From JAAELZ01 sp965209105 (lineage in GTDB: Bacteria > Pseudomonadota > Gammaproteobacteria > Arenicellales > Poriferihabitantaceae), in NCBI GenBank assembly GCA_965209105.1, contig CBDBQB010000025.1:3975-67974 (forward strand): a stretch of DNA of 64,000 nucleotides, read 5' to 3'. The position numbers and the translations under genes are program-made. Below, in pieces: positions 43,698 to 52,269 of the stretch. The number at the start of each line of letters is the position of its first letter. The first letter of the stretch is position 1. The notes below the pieces were generated by a model, which searched no databases, had not been told where the DNA came from, and worked only from the letters and a program-made list of their open reading frames with translations.

Positions 43698-44522
43698 ATG
43701 ATTAATAAAAGCAATAAATTATCGTTAGTTCGCCAGTGTAAGCTGTTGGATATTCATCGGTCTAGTGTCTATTACAAGCCCACACTAGATACTGACGATG
43801 ACCTGGAACTCATGCATCTGATAGACCGCATTCATCTCAATCGGCCCTTTCTCGGCAGCAGACGTATTCGGGATGTCTTGCAAGATGTAGGCCACCGAGT
43901 TGACCGTAAGCATGTGCAGCGTTTAATGCGTAAGATGGGCATTAAAGCCATCTATCCTAAGCCTAACACCAGCAAGAAGAAGGCTGGGCACAAGATTTAT
44001 CCTTACCTGTTACGAGGGTTAACTATTAATCGTCCTAACCAAGCTTGGGCTACCGACATCACGTATATTCCGATGCCTAAGGGCTTTGCTTATCTTACCG
44101 TTGTGATGGACTGGTATTCACGCAAAATACTGTCGTGGCGGCTTAGCAACAGCATGGATAGTGCATTCTGCGTAGACGCTCTGGAAGAGGCTCTGCATTA
44201 CCACGGCAAGCCTGAAATCTTTAACAGCGACCAAGGTGCGCAATTTACCAGCGAGGCGTTTACGGGTGTTCTCAAAGCGAATAACATTCGTATCAGCATG
44301 GATGGTAAAGGCGCTTGGCGTGACAATGTGTTTGTTGAACGCTTATGGCGCAGTGTTAAATATGAAGAAGTTTATCTACAAGCCTACCAATCGATGAAAG
44401 AGGCAAAAGACGGTATTGGCGCCTGGATAAACTATTACAACCAAGAACGTAAACATCAAACCTTGGGCATGGTGCCTGACATGATGTATGATCCATATCG
44501 CAGCCTGAAATTGGCTGCATAA
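43698..44522 (+). CDS. IS3-family transposase OrfB (DDE integrase domain)
   Basis: 274 residues from ATG 43698; the frame is open upstream past the slippery site, so the native product is probably the OrfAB fusion. HTH_21 region MRKMGIKAIYPKPNTSKK, then the rve core with the three acidic residues in WATDITYIPMPKG, NSDQGAQFTSEAF and DNVFVERLWRSVKYEE. No disabling change seen. Confidence 0.93.
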   Translation: MINKSNKLSLVRQCKLLDIHRSSVYYKPTLDTDDDLELMHLIDRIHLNRPFLGSRRIRDVLQDVGHRVDRKHVQRLMRKMGIKAIYPKPNTSKKKAGHKIYPYLLRGLTINRPNQAWATDITYIPMPKGFAYLTVVMDWYSRKILSWRLSNSMDSAFCVDALEEALHYHGKPEIFNSDQGAQFTSEAFTGVLKANNIRISMDGKGAWRDNVFVERLWRSVKYEEVYLQAYQSMKEAKDGIGAWINYYNQERKHQTLGMVPDMMYDPYRSLKLAA

Positions 44523-45719
44523 TCAGGTGAAAATAACTCCTAAGCTACCTGTCCTAAAAAGCGGGTCCACTTCTTATCGCCACGGCCAAGTACGCTGATA
44601 GCTTGCCGCTGTATCGGCAAAGTGTGATTCTAAGTCGCTTTGGTATTGAGATAGATAGGACCAGTCTAGCCAACTGGATGATTAAATGTGGGCAGTTAGT
44701 ACAACCATTGATTAATCGCCTAGAAGAGACGCTGTTAGAACAACCTTATCTGCATATGGATGAGACGCCCATTCAAGTATTGAATGAGTCAGGCAAGAGC
44801 GCACAAAGTAAATCTTATATGTGGGTGCGCAGTGCGGGGCCGCCGGGTGGCAAAGCTATCTTGTTTGATTACGACCCAAGTCGCAGCAGTGAAGTACCGA
44901 AACGCTTATTAGCGGATTATCATAGCAGCATGATGGTGGATGGCTATGCGGGTTATGATGCGGTATGTGCTGAACAAGGTATTACCCGCCTTGGTTGCTG
45001 GGCGCATGCGCGGCGTAAGTTTGTGGAGGCGAGCAAGGCCGGCGGTAAAAACAAGAAAAGCCCCAAGGCAGATTATGCAATCAAGTTGATTGCTAAGCTG
45101 TATGCGATAGAAAAGCAGATCAAAGGTGAGCCAATTGATGTGCGCTATCAGCGCAGACAGCAAGACTCAAAAGAGATCATTAGCAAGCTGCGAAAATGGC
45201 TAAACGAAACGCGGCCACAAGTTGCGCCAAAGCTGGCACTGGGCAAAGCGCTATATTATCTTGATCATCAGTGGGCAAGACTAGTTAGCTATCTTGATGA
45301 TGGCAGTTATCCGATAGATAACAACGCGGTTGAGAATGCCATCAGACCGTTCGCTATTGGACGAAAAAACTGGTTGTTCTCAAGCAGCGTACAAGGTGCC
45401 AAGGCCAGCGCTAACCTTTATAGTTTAATTGAAACGGCAAAGGCCAATGGCTTGGAACCCTACGCTTATTTAAAGCAGGTATTCACTGCGCTGCCAAACG
45501 TCACGACTTATGATGATGTTGATCGGCTCTTGCCTGGCAATGTCAATGACGGCGTTGTTTAGGCGCTTACAGCATAACTAAAGTGCATAGGAAAACGAGA
45601 TAATATTTTCAAGGTTTTTGACAAAATGGAGTGTAATAGCGAGCTATTGCGCGATATTTTGGCGAAAAGATTGGGAATTATTAGGCATTTTATCTTGTGC
45701 TGTCGTTATGCTGAGGTCT

Positions 45720-46027
45720 CTCACAGGTAGTTACATTCCTGAGACGTTGTTTTTTAAGAGAAACACCCCATTTTCTAGAGGGGTAACTCGGGTAACTCGG
45801 GTAACTCGGGTAACTCGGGTTTCTCTGGGATGATCGACTGTTGAAACAGTACCTTAGGATATTGATCCTTTTGGATGCAATTACACCCCCAGCTTGGTGT
45901 TGGCAAACGAAAATTTGTGCGATACGAAATGAGCAAATTCATATTAATACCCCGCATTGCATAGCGAGTTAGTTTGCAGCGGGAAATTATATTTAGATAG
46001 CGAAAAGTTATCAGGAGCATTATAAGC
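45720..46027. other. Intergenic region between IS66 and the phosphonate module
   Basis: 308 bases. Starts with the IS66 target duplication, contains the 9-bp tandem repeat at 45781-45820, then AT-rich DNA that presumably includes the promoter of the transaminase gene, and ends in a CAGGAGCATT ribosome binding site. No ORF is supported. Confidence 0.45.
45781..45820 (+). repeat. 9-bp tandem repeat GGGTAACTC, four copies
   Basis: Four perfect copies at 45781-45816 and a partial GGGT. The array is bracketed by the inverted repeat AGAGAAAC (45757-45764) and GTTTCTCT (45819-45826). Not a CRISPR (no spacers). Confidence 0.9.
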
Positions 46028-47266
46028 ATGAATAAATTTCACTTATTTACACCAGGCCCCGTCAATGTCGCAGAGAACCTGCGAGCGGCCATTAGTCGTG
46101 AAGATATTTGTCACCGAGAAGTTGACTTCGATCTCCTGCTCAGTCGAGTAGAAACCAAGTTGCTTACCTTGTTTGCCATTCGAAAACCAGAAGCTTATCG
46201 AGCTGTGGTGGTGACGGGGTCTGGAACAGCGGCCAATGAATCGATGTTGTCGTCGGTGGTTGGTAATCAACAGATACTTGTTCTCTCAAATGGGGAGTTT
46301 GGTGACCGACTGCATGAGATATCAAAGATTTACAATAGCCGTACCCATTTACTAAAATTTAAATGGGGCAAATCGATGAATTTGAAGAAGATAGAAGCCT
46401 ATATTAACGAACACGACATCGATGTAGTCTGTATGGTGCACCATGAAACCAGCTCTGGGATGCTCAACCCTATTGAGCAAGTAGGCGCTTTGTCAAAAGC
46501 TAACGGTTCACTGTTCATTGTTGATTGCGTGAGCAGTGCAGGTGCAGAAATAATTGACATGGAAAAGTGTCATATTGGTTTTTTTAGCAGCTCCAGTTCT
46601 AAAGCAATTGGTTCTTATGCAGGTCTGTCATTCATAGTCGGCCGAGTAGATGAATTTGAGAAACTAAAAGACCAGCCAATAAAAACTCGCTACCTGAACC
46701 TATACACTTCTTATTTGTTTCTCAAAAGATACTCTCAAACTCCGAATACACCCGCAGTTCATTTGCTATTCGCGCTCGATCAAGCACTCGCTAACATCCT
46801 CGATGAAGGTGTCGCTAAGCGTTACGCGGCAATTAGTCGCAGAGCCAACCTACTCAGACGTGGTATGCAAGAGCTCGGACTTAACTTTCTCATCAAAGAA
46901 GAAGATATGTGCTCGGTATTAACCACGGTAAAGCTACCTAAGCACATCAGCGGTGACGAACTGCGTCAAAAACTGAGGGATAAAGCCATTATTATTTACG
47001 GGGCTAAAGGCTGCTTTAAAGATAAGTACTTTCAAGTAGGCAATATTGGTTCACTGTCAAACTCAGACATCAATTATTTTCTGACTTCGCTGGGTCAAGT
47101 GTTATTAAGCTTTGATGGCACTAAGCTTGCACAAGTTAAGCATGGGAGAGACAAGCGGTCATTGCCTCATTTAATAGCGCCGACAGCCTTGCCCTTAAGT
47201 CTGATCATAGAACCTATCTCCCCTGATGTGGTGCTTGACACCCAGTCCCACTCATATGGTCAGTGA
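46028..47266 (+). CDS. 2-Aminoethylphosphonate transaminase-like class V aminotransferase
   Basis: PLP enzyme of the PhnW/alanine-glyoxylate group, 412 residues. The N-terminus FHLFTPGPVNVAENLR, the GSGTAANES loop, VHHETSSGMLNPIEQVG, FIVDCVSSAGA and the likely PLP lysine K192 in SSSSSKAIGSYAGLSF match PhnW, which interconverts phosphonoacetaldehyde and 2-aminoethylphosphonate. The company of a cytidylyltransferase and a CDP-alcohol phosphatidyltransferase points to synthesis rather than breakdown: no phnX hydrolase is nearby. An extra tail of about 45 residues after the usual end (GRDKRSLPHLIAPTALPLSL and on) is of unknown role. CAGGAGCATT precedes the ATG. Alternative: another class V aminotransferase. 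Confidence 0.82.
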   Translation: MNKFHLFTPGPVNVAENLRAAISREDICHREVDFDLLLSRVETKLLTLFAIRKPEAYRAVVVTGSGTAANESMLSSVVGNQQILVLSNGEFGDRLHEISKIYNSRTHLLKFKWGKSMNLKKIEAYINEHDIDVVCMVHHETSSGMLNPIEQVGALSKANGSLFIVDCVSSAGAEIIDMEKCHIGFFSSSSSKAIGSYAGLSFIVGRVDEFEKLKDQPIKTRYLNLYTSYLFLKRYSQTPNTPAVHLLFALDQALANILDEGVAKRYAAISRRANLLRRGMQELGLNFLIKEEDMCSVLTTVKLPKHISGDELRQKLRDKAIIIYGAKGCFKDKYFQVGNIGSLSNSDINYFLTSLGQVLLSFDGTKLAQVKHGRDKRSLPHLIAPTALPLSLIIEPISPDVVLDTQSHSYGQ

Positions 47267-47269
47267 CGA

Positions 47270-48046
47270 ATGAACAAAAAACTGAACCGGCTTTGGGAGA
47301 CTAAAACAAAAGATGATGAATGGTGGTCATCTTTTGTGACCGCACCAATAGCTATTGGCCTTAACTATTTTGTAGTGGACTGGCAATGGTTAAACCCGAA
47401 TCGTCTAACTTTACTATCATTGCTCACGGCAATTCTATCTGCCATATTCATTGTGCTTGGAGGTGCGAGTAATTTTATTGCTGCAGCAGTCTTGATTCAC
47501 TTGTCCCATGTATTCGATTGCATGGACGGTCAAATGGCCCGCTACCGACTAAGCAATTCAGCGGCAGGTTGCTATTTTGATAAGCTGAGTGATCAAATAC
47601 AGGTAACTCTCTGGTTTGGTTCCATTGCTTATGCGGCGTATGCCCAATCCCTCAGTGTGGTGCCGGTTTTTTTGGCCTTTATTGGCGTGGCGTTTTATTC
47701 ATTGCGTGGCTACGCCAAATATGTTGACTTTCATACTGAGATGGGTCGAGATAATCAGCACCTTGAAAAGCTTGCTAAAATGAAACTTGGGGTCGATGAT
47801 AATGCTTCAGCGGGGCTGGGATTCAGCCTGCGAAAAAACGCTTGGTGGTTACTTAAAGAACAACGAAAGATATTGGATTTTAAGGAGGGGGTATTCATAT
47901 TTATGTTGTCAGCGGCGTTACTCTTTAACGTCTTGACACCAATGCTGTGGGTATTCGCCGGCAGCCAGCTTATTTACGGTCTCGCACGGCCCATTCAACG
48001 CGGTCGTAAAATTGATAAGAATCTATTAATTGAAATTAGTAAATAG
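47270..48046 (+). CDS. CDP-alcohol phosphatidyltransferase family protein
   Basis: 258-residue membrane enzyme. The diagnostic motif is complete: D83-x2-D86-G-x2-A-R-x8-G100-x3-D104-x3-D108 (DCMDGQMARYRLSNSAAGCY and following). Several hydrophobic helices flank it. Such enzymes join a CDP- or CMP-activated head group to a lipid alcohol. Set three bases after the PhnW-like gene and followed by a PntC-like gene, the natural reading is transfer of aminoethylphosphonate from CMP-AEP to diacylglycerol, giving a phosphonolipid. That substrate is an inference from context. Confidence 0.85.
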   Translation: MNKKLNRLWETKTKDDEWWSSFVTAPIAIGLNYFVVDWQWLNPNRLTLLSLLTAILSAIFIVLGGASNFIAAAVLIHLSHVFDCMDGQMARYRLSNSAAGCYFDKLSDQIQVTLWFGSIAYAAYAQSLSVVPVFLAFIGVAFYSLRGYAKYVDFHTEMGRDNQHLEKLAKMKLGVDDNASAGLGFSLRKNAWWLLKEQRKILDFKEGVFIFMLSAALLFNVLTPMLWVFAGSQLIYGLARPIQRGRKIDKNLLIEISK

Positions 48047-48081
48047 AGTTACGAACAAATGAAGTTAAAAAAGAAAATTCA

Positions 48082-48803
48082 ATGAAAGCAATAATATTAG
48101 CCGCTGGCATAGGTTCACGGATCAAGCCATTAACCGATAATTGCCCAAAATGTTTACTTATGGTTGGTGGCCGAACGATCCTTGGCCGCATGCTAAGTAA
48201 CATTGAGGACTGTGGAATCACTGACGTGATATTTGTACTGGGCTACCTACAGGATCAAATTAGAGACTATGTGGAAAATTATTTCCCGCATCTAAATGCG
48301 CAGTTTATCGTCAACGAGCGCTACGCAGAGACAAACACGGGCTATTCGTTAATGTTAACCAAAGAGCTAATAGATGATGCAGGGTTCATTAAGTTTGATG
48401 CAGATGTTGTATTCGACAAAACGATACTGCAACAATTAATGGATAGCGATTATGAAACTTGCCTCTGCGTTGATACAAATATTCAACTTGATGCCGAAGA
48501 GATAAAAGTAGCCATTGATGAGAACCAGCAAATCACACATGCCAGCAAAACCTTAGACCCGCGTGACGCGATTGGCGAATCCATTGGTATCGAAAAAATT
48601 AGTGCGGAGTACTGCCGCGAGCTTGTTTCAAGAATTAACGCTAATGATGGAAGATAAAAGCTAATCATCAGGAATATTACGAAGCGGCCTATGAACGGTT
48701 GATCGAATACGCCAAGCCATTTTTTGCATTAGATATCACCGGCTTGAAGTGGATCGAGATAGACACCGCGGACGATTTTAGTGAGGCGGCTAATATTTTT
48801 TAG
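48082..48803 (+). pseudogene. PntC/LicC-like cytidylyltransferase, frameshifted
   Basis: NTP-transferase fold: MKAIILAAGIGSRIKPLT, PKCLLMVGGRTILGRML and KFDADVVFD. The ORF stops at 48657 after RINANDGR, 191 residues, but an equally good frame picks up at once as ANHQEYYEAAYERLIEYAK and continues to WIEIDTADDFSEAANIF and a stop at 48803, which is the proper end of the family (the conserved WIEIDTxDD). The joint lies at 48648-48654; one extra A in GGAAG would give GAT GGA AAG ATA AAA and restore NDGKIKANHQEYYE. Hence a one-base deletion, or a sequencing error. The intact enzyme would activate AEP or phosphocholine with CTP. Confidence 0.82.
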
Positions 48804-48969
48804 ACAGTTGAGGCATCTCCAACTATCTCTACCTATCAAATAGCATTCTGAAACTCCGGCTATCAACTGATTTTTCGGATGCGATTGGTTAAGCTCTCCA
48901 ACACCCTAGCACTTCAAAAACCCTCTTTCCTCCAAGGCTTTGCCGAGTAACATTGGACCCGCATCGATA

Positions 48970-49737
48970 ATGATTATTACCCAGAACGTAAATAAAATTT
49001 TCGGATCGTTCCAGGCCTTGAAACAAGTGTCGTTCGAGATCAAGCGAGGTGAGATTGTTGGATTTATTGGTCAAAACGGAGCAGGGAAGACCACATTAAT
49101 GCGAATTCTAACTTCGTACTACAAGGCGTCATCAGGCAGGGTACTCATTGACGGAGAGGATATCTCGAAAAACTCTTTAGCTATTCGAAAAAAAATAGGC
49201 TATCTGCCGGAGACACCGCCGCTTTATCTCGACATGACCGTCAAAGATTATTTAAACTTTGCCGCTGAAATTAAGGGTGTTCCCGCCGGCGAGCGGCGGC
49301 AGCAGCTAAATAGAGTGATACAAGAGTGCCAACTTGAAGATGTGTTTGGTAAAACGATTGGCACTCTATCTAAAGGTTATAAACAGCGTACGGGGATTGC
49401 TCAGGCGATTATTCACGAACCTGAAATTCTTATCCTGGATGAGCCGACCAGCGGGCTTGACCCGATACAGAACCTTCAATTGCGTAATTTAATTAGAGGT
49501 CTGAAGGATCGTAGAACCGTTATTTTAAGCACTCATATACTGTCAGAAATAGAACAAATTGCTCAACGGGTACTCATTATTAAGGCTGGAGAAATAGTTG
49601 TTGATGAGCCATTAGAAACGCTTTTGAAAGCCCACAGTCTCCATAAAAATAGTCTTGATAAGAAAGCACCCACATCCTTGGAAGATGTTTTTCTGCACTA
49701 CCATGAAGAAAGTGCTGAGGCGATGCATCATGAATGA
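48970..49737 (+). CDS. Gld-type ABC transporter ATP-binding protein
   Basis: 255 residues. Walker A GQNGAGKTT, signature LSKGYKQRTGIAQ, Walker B EILILDEPTSGLDP and H-loop STHIL are intact. VTKDYLNFAAEIKG-like region VKDYLNFAAEIKGV is seen in the GldA/CcmA-like ABC-2 exporter group. The ATG at 48970 fits the family start (MIITQNVNKIFGSFQAL). The downstream permease overlaps by eight bases, and a GldG-like gene follows, so the three form one exporter. Cargo unknown; the adjacent phosphonate module is 170 bases upstream, and linkage is only suggestive. Confidence 0.9.
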   Translation: MIITQNVNKIFGSFQALKQVSFEIKRGEIVGFIGQNGAGKTTLMRILTSYYKASSGRVLIDGEDISKNSLAIRKKIGYLPETPPLYLDMTVKDYLNFAAEIKGVPAGERRQQLNRVIQECQLEDVFGKTIGTLSKGYKQRTGIAQAIIHEPEILILDEPTSGLDPIQNLQLRNLIRGLKDRRTVILSTHILSEIEQIAQRVLIIKAGEIVVDEPLETLLKAHSLHKNSLDKKAPTSLEDVFLHYHEESAEAMHHE

Positions 49738-50437
49738 AATTTTTTTCATTGCTAAAAAGGAGTTGTCGTCCTATTTCAAGTCATCAACGGCCTACATTGT
49801 CCTCGTATTGATGATTTCGATCTTCAATATTTTCTTCTTCATGATTATCGATCAAAATCGAGAAGCATCGCTAAGGGATGTTTTTTTGGTGATGGATTTC
49901 ATGCTAATTTTTTTAGCGCCCATTATTACCATGCGACTGTTTGCAGAGGAGAAGCTGACCGGCACGATGGAATTTCTGATGACATCGCCAGTCAGTAATA
50001 CAGCGATTGTGCTTGGAAAATATATTGGTGTGTTGATTCTATTCACTATCATGATCAGCCTTACCTATATCTATTACGGCATCATTGAGTATTTCGCCAA
50101 CCCTGATCGAATGACCATATTGACAGGCTACATTGGTATTTGGTTGGAGGGGGCTCTTTTCCTCGCGATTGGCTCGATGACATCGTCGTGGACACGCAAT
50201 CAAATTGTGGCCGCCATAATGTCATTCGCTATTATATTCATGTTGTATTTTTCGGCCACTGTCTCGAGCTATTTCGCCGGATCGGCCGAATCGATTATCC
50301 AAACAATAAGCTCACGGAAGCATCTGGAGAACTTTGCTTCAGGCATTTTTACCATCAGTGATATCACGTACTACCTAAGTGGAATTTTGGTTTGTTTGGC
50401 ATTTGCCCGGCTAAGCATTGAAAAGAGATTATTCTGA
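49730..50437 (+). CDS. GldF-like ABC-2 permease
   Basis: About 235 residues, six hydrophobic helices. IFFIAKKELSSYFKSSTAYI at the start and MRLFAEEKLTGTMEFLMTSPVS are ABC-2 permease hallmarks. The ATG at 49730 overlaps the ATPase stop by eight bases. Membrane partner of the ATPase upstream and the GldG-like protein downstream. Confidence 0.88.
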   Translation: MNEIFFIAKKELSSYFKSSTAYIVLVLMISIFNIFFFMIIDQNREASLRDVFLVMDFMLIFLAPIITMRLFAEEKLTGTMEFLMTSPVSNTAIVLGKYIGVLILFTIMISLTYIYYGIIEYFANPDRMTILTGYIGIWLEGALFLAIGSMTSSWTRNQIVAAIMSFAIIFMLYFSATVSSYFAGSAESIIQTISSRKHLENFASGIFTISDITYYLSGILVCLAFARLSIEKRLF

Positions 50438-50438
50438 G

Positions 50439-52046
50439 ATGCGCACTGTCAATATTAAGAAGACCAACAGAAAAAAAGCTTCCCTGCTATTCGTATTGGG
50501 CATGGTGTCTATCATCTGTGCAGGCATTTATTCATACGTCGATCAGAGCATCAGCTCTTTATCAATGAGTTTATTGTTCCTAGGCGTTTTATCGTTATTA
50601 TTCTGCTTTATCAAAGGCAAATCTGATCATAAAAGTTCGCACCGTCTCCAAAGACTAGGGCCGCAATGGAAAAGGGGGGGTATATTTGTAACCATTATCT
50701 CACTTTCGATGGCCTTTTTGCTTGGATCAAATTATTTTTCTAGCCGTTTTCCTTATCGATGGGACGTGACACAACACGGCCAACATACCTTGACTCTAGC
50801 CACCATCGACTTTGTTAAGGGCGTCAAGAAACCCCTCGAACTCACCGCATTTTATGTGGGGCTGCCGCCAAAATACTTGGAGGATTTGCTCAATGAATAC
50901 GAGCGAATTTCTGATGGTGTGATTACCACCAAGATCATCGACCCCATAGAAGATATTGCCTATGCCGCTGAGTTTGGCAATGTCATCAACGGTAAAGAAA
51001 GAAAACTGATCGTGATTTCAGGTAATGAGCGCAAGGATGTTGACTTTTCAGATGCTGCGTTGAGTGAAGAGCAGGTGACTAATGCACTGGCACGTGTTGC
51101 CCGTGAACCACGAAAAGTTTACTTCTTAAGTGGTCATGGTGAATTTTCCGCTTCGAACCAAAACAATGAAGGATTGAGTTTATTTGCCGACTTGTTGAAT
51201 TCAAATAACATCAGCAGTCATAGTCTGATGCTAGGGATCGAGCAGAGCATACCAGAGGATTGTGACGTTCTTATTATTGCAGGCCCACGCACCGATCTAA
51301 CCGATCAAGAGAGAGCGTTGGTTGAAGGATATTTAGAGCAGGGCGGAGACGCCTTATTTCTTATTGAAAATGGTGCTATCGCTCGACCAGAAGTAGCGTT
51401 GACAGCGCAGCAGGAAGGCAACAACCCATCTCTCAACTATATCCTGAATAATTGGGGAATTAATATTGGAAACGATACTATTGTCGATTTAGATAGCCAC
51501 GTAGGCGGAGATGTTGGAAGCCCAGCGACCCGAAATTATGTTGCCCACAAGGCGATAACAGAGGGCCTGGATTACACGTTTTATATTCGTCCTCGATCTA
51601 TTACTGCCCTCCAAGATCGTCGAGCAACCATAGAGTTGGCTCCAATTGTAGTCAGCGCAACAAAACAGCAAAGTTGGGCTGAAACAAACAGAACTATGGA
51701 AGTTAATTTCGATGCTGGTCTTGATATCCCTGGGCCAGTTCCTATTGCATATGTTATCTGGGAAGAAAAGGAGCAGGGCGAAGAATCAGATACCCGTATT
51801 ATTGCCTTTACCGATGCAGATTTTTTAAGTAATGCTTATATCAACCAATATAGCAATGCCGCCATGGGTATTAATATCGTTAGTTGGTTGTCAGAATTGG
51901 ATTACACGGTATTTCTTAATCAGAAAAACACAGAAGTTGAACGCTTAGATTTGACCAGCAAACAAAAGCGAATGATTGCGGCACTTCTTTTTCTAATGCC
52001 ATTGCTTATTGCTATAGCAGGGATTTTCATTTGGATTCGGCGTTAG
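50439..52046 (+). CDS. GldG-like ABC transporter auxiliary protein
   Basis: About 535 residues. Two N-terminal hydrophobic helices and a third near residue 95, a large extracytoplasmic domain (SRFPYRWDVTQHGQHTLTLAT, KKPLELTAFYVG, VYFLSGHGEFSAS, DVLIIAGPRTDLTDQE), and a C-terminal helix LLFLMPLLIAIAGIFIW followed by RR. This is the PF09822-type layout of GldG. Starts one base after the permease stop. In Bacteroidetes GldAFG supports gliding; in proteobacteria the homologues' cargo is not known. Confidence 0.85.
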   Translation: MRTVNIKKTNRKKASLLFVLGMVSIICAGIYSYVDQSISSLSMSLLFLGVLSLLFCFIKGKSDHKSSHRLQRLGPQWKRGGIFVTIISLSMAFLLGSNYFSSRFPYRWDVTQHGQHTLTLATIDFVKGVKKPLELTAFYVGLPPKYLEDLLNEYERISDGVITTKIIDPIEDIAYAAEFGNVINGKERKLIVISGNERKDVDFSDAALSEEQVTNALARVAREPRKVYFLSGHGEFSASNQNNEGLSLFADLLNSNNISSHSLMLGIEQSIPEDCDVLIIAGPRTDLTDQERALVEGYLEQGGDALFLIENGAIARPEVALTAQQEGNNPSLNYILNNWGINIGNDTIVDLDSHVGGDVGSPATRNYVAHKAITEGLDYTFYIRPRSITALQDRRATIELAPIVVSATKQQSWAETNRTMEVNFDAGLDIPGPVPIAYVIWEEKEQGEESDTRIIAFTDADFLSNAYINQYSNAAMGINIVSWLSELDYTVFLNQKNTEVERLDLTSKQKRMIAALLFLMPLLIAIAGIFIWIRR

Positions 52047-52269
52047 GCCCACTGGAGTGACGCGTTTTCAGAACGTAAGGTCAGCGGGAGCATTCTTACC
52101 AAAACCTACGGTCTGAGTTGTTTTAGGTGTTTGAGACCCAACACAACGAAAAGTTAGAGTAAGGGTAAGCGAGGACATTTGGATAGAATACAGTTTTGAA
52201 CGGGGTTCGAAGCTCAACGGAATGAAAAACTGGTCGCTCTCGTGAATATAACCAACACAGGCAGTGATA

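Larger units (their letters stand above)
43308..44574 (+). mobile_element. IS3-family insertion sequence nested in IS66 tnpC
   Basis: 1267 bases. Ends read TGAAGTGGACCC on the left and, reversed, AGAAGTGGACCC on the right, with further matches TAGGACAGGT and GGAGTTATTTTC inside. TAT (43305-43307 and 44575-44577) is the 3-bp target duplication usual for IS3. Encodes orfA and orfB, both intact, so it may be active. Confidence 0.92.
42700..45562 (+). pseudogene. tnpC: IS66 transposase TnpC, split by an IS3-family insertion
   Basis: The first part (42700-43307) encodes the coiled coil and the zinc-finger segment (CPHDGHELKFIS, CPCCQ) and runs into the nested element, stopping at 43348-43350. The second part (44578-45562) resumes with KYADSLPLYRQ and contains the DDE domain: MDETPIQV, MVDGYAGYDAV and NNAVENAIRPFAIGRKNWLF. 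Removing bases 43308-44577 restores one frame across the joint (AYI-ATAKYADS), about 531 residues. As it stands the transposase is non-functional, so this copy cannot move without another copy in the genome. Confidence 0.93.
41930..45719 (+). mobile_element. IS66-family insertion sequence with nested IS
   Basis: 3790 bases including the nested element (about 2520 without it). Terminal inverted repeats start AGACCTCAGCATAACG, 16 bp perfect. The flanks CTCACAG (41923-41929 and 45720-45726) form a 7-bp direct repeat, close to the 8-bp duplication of the family, so this is a single clean insertion. Carries tnpA, tnpB and a tnpC broken by an IS3-family element. The right-end non-coding 150 bases reappear as the MITE at 21812-21967. 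Confidence 0.95.

Noticed and set aside
45781..45820. Possible CRISPR array
   Set aside because: The repeats are 9 bp, directly adjacent and have no spacers; no cas gene is near.
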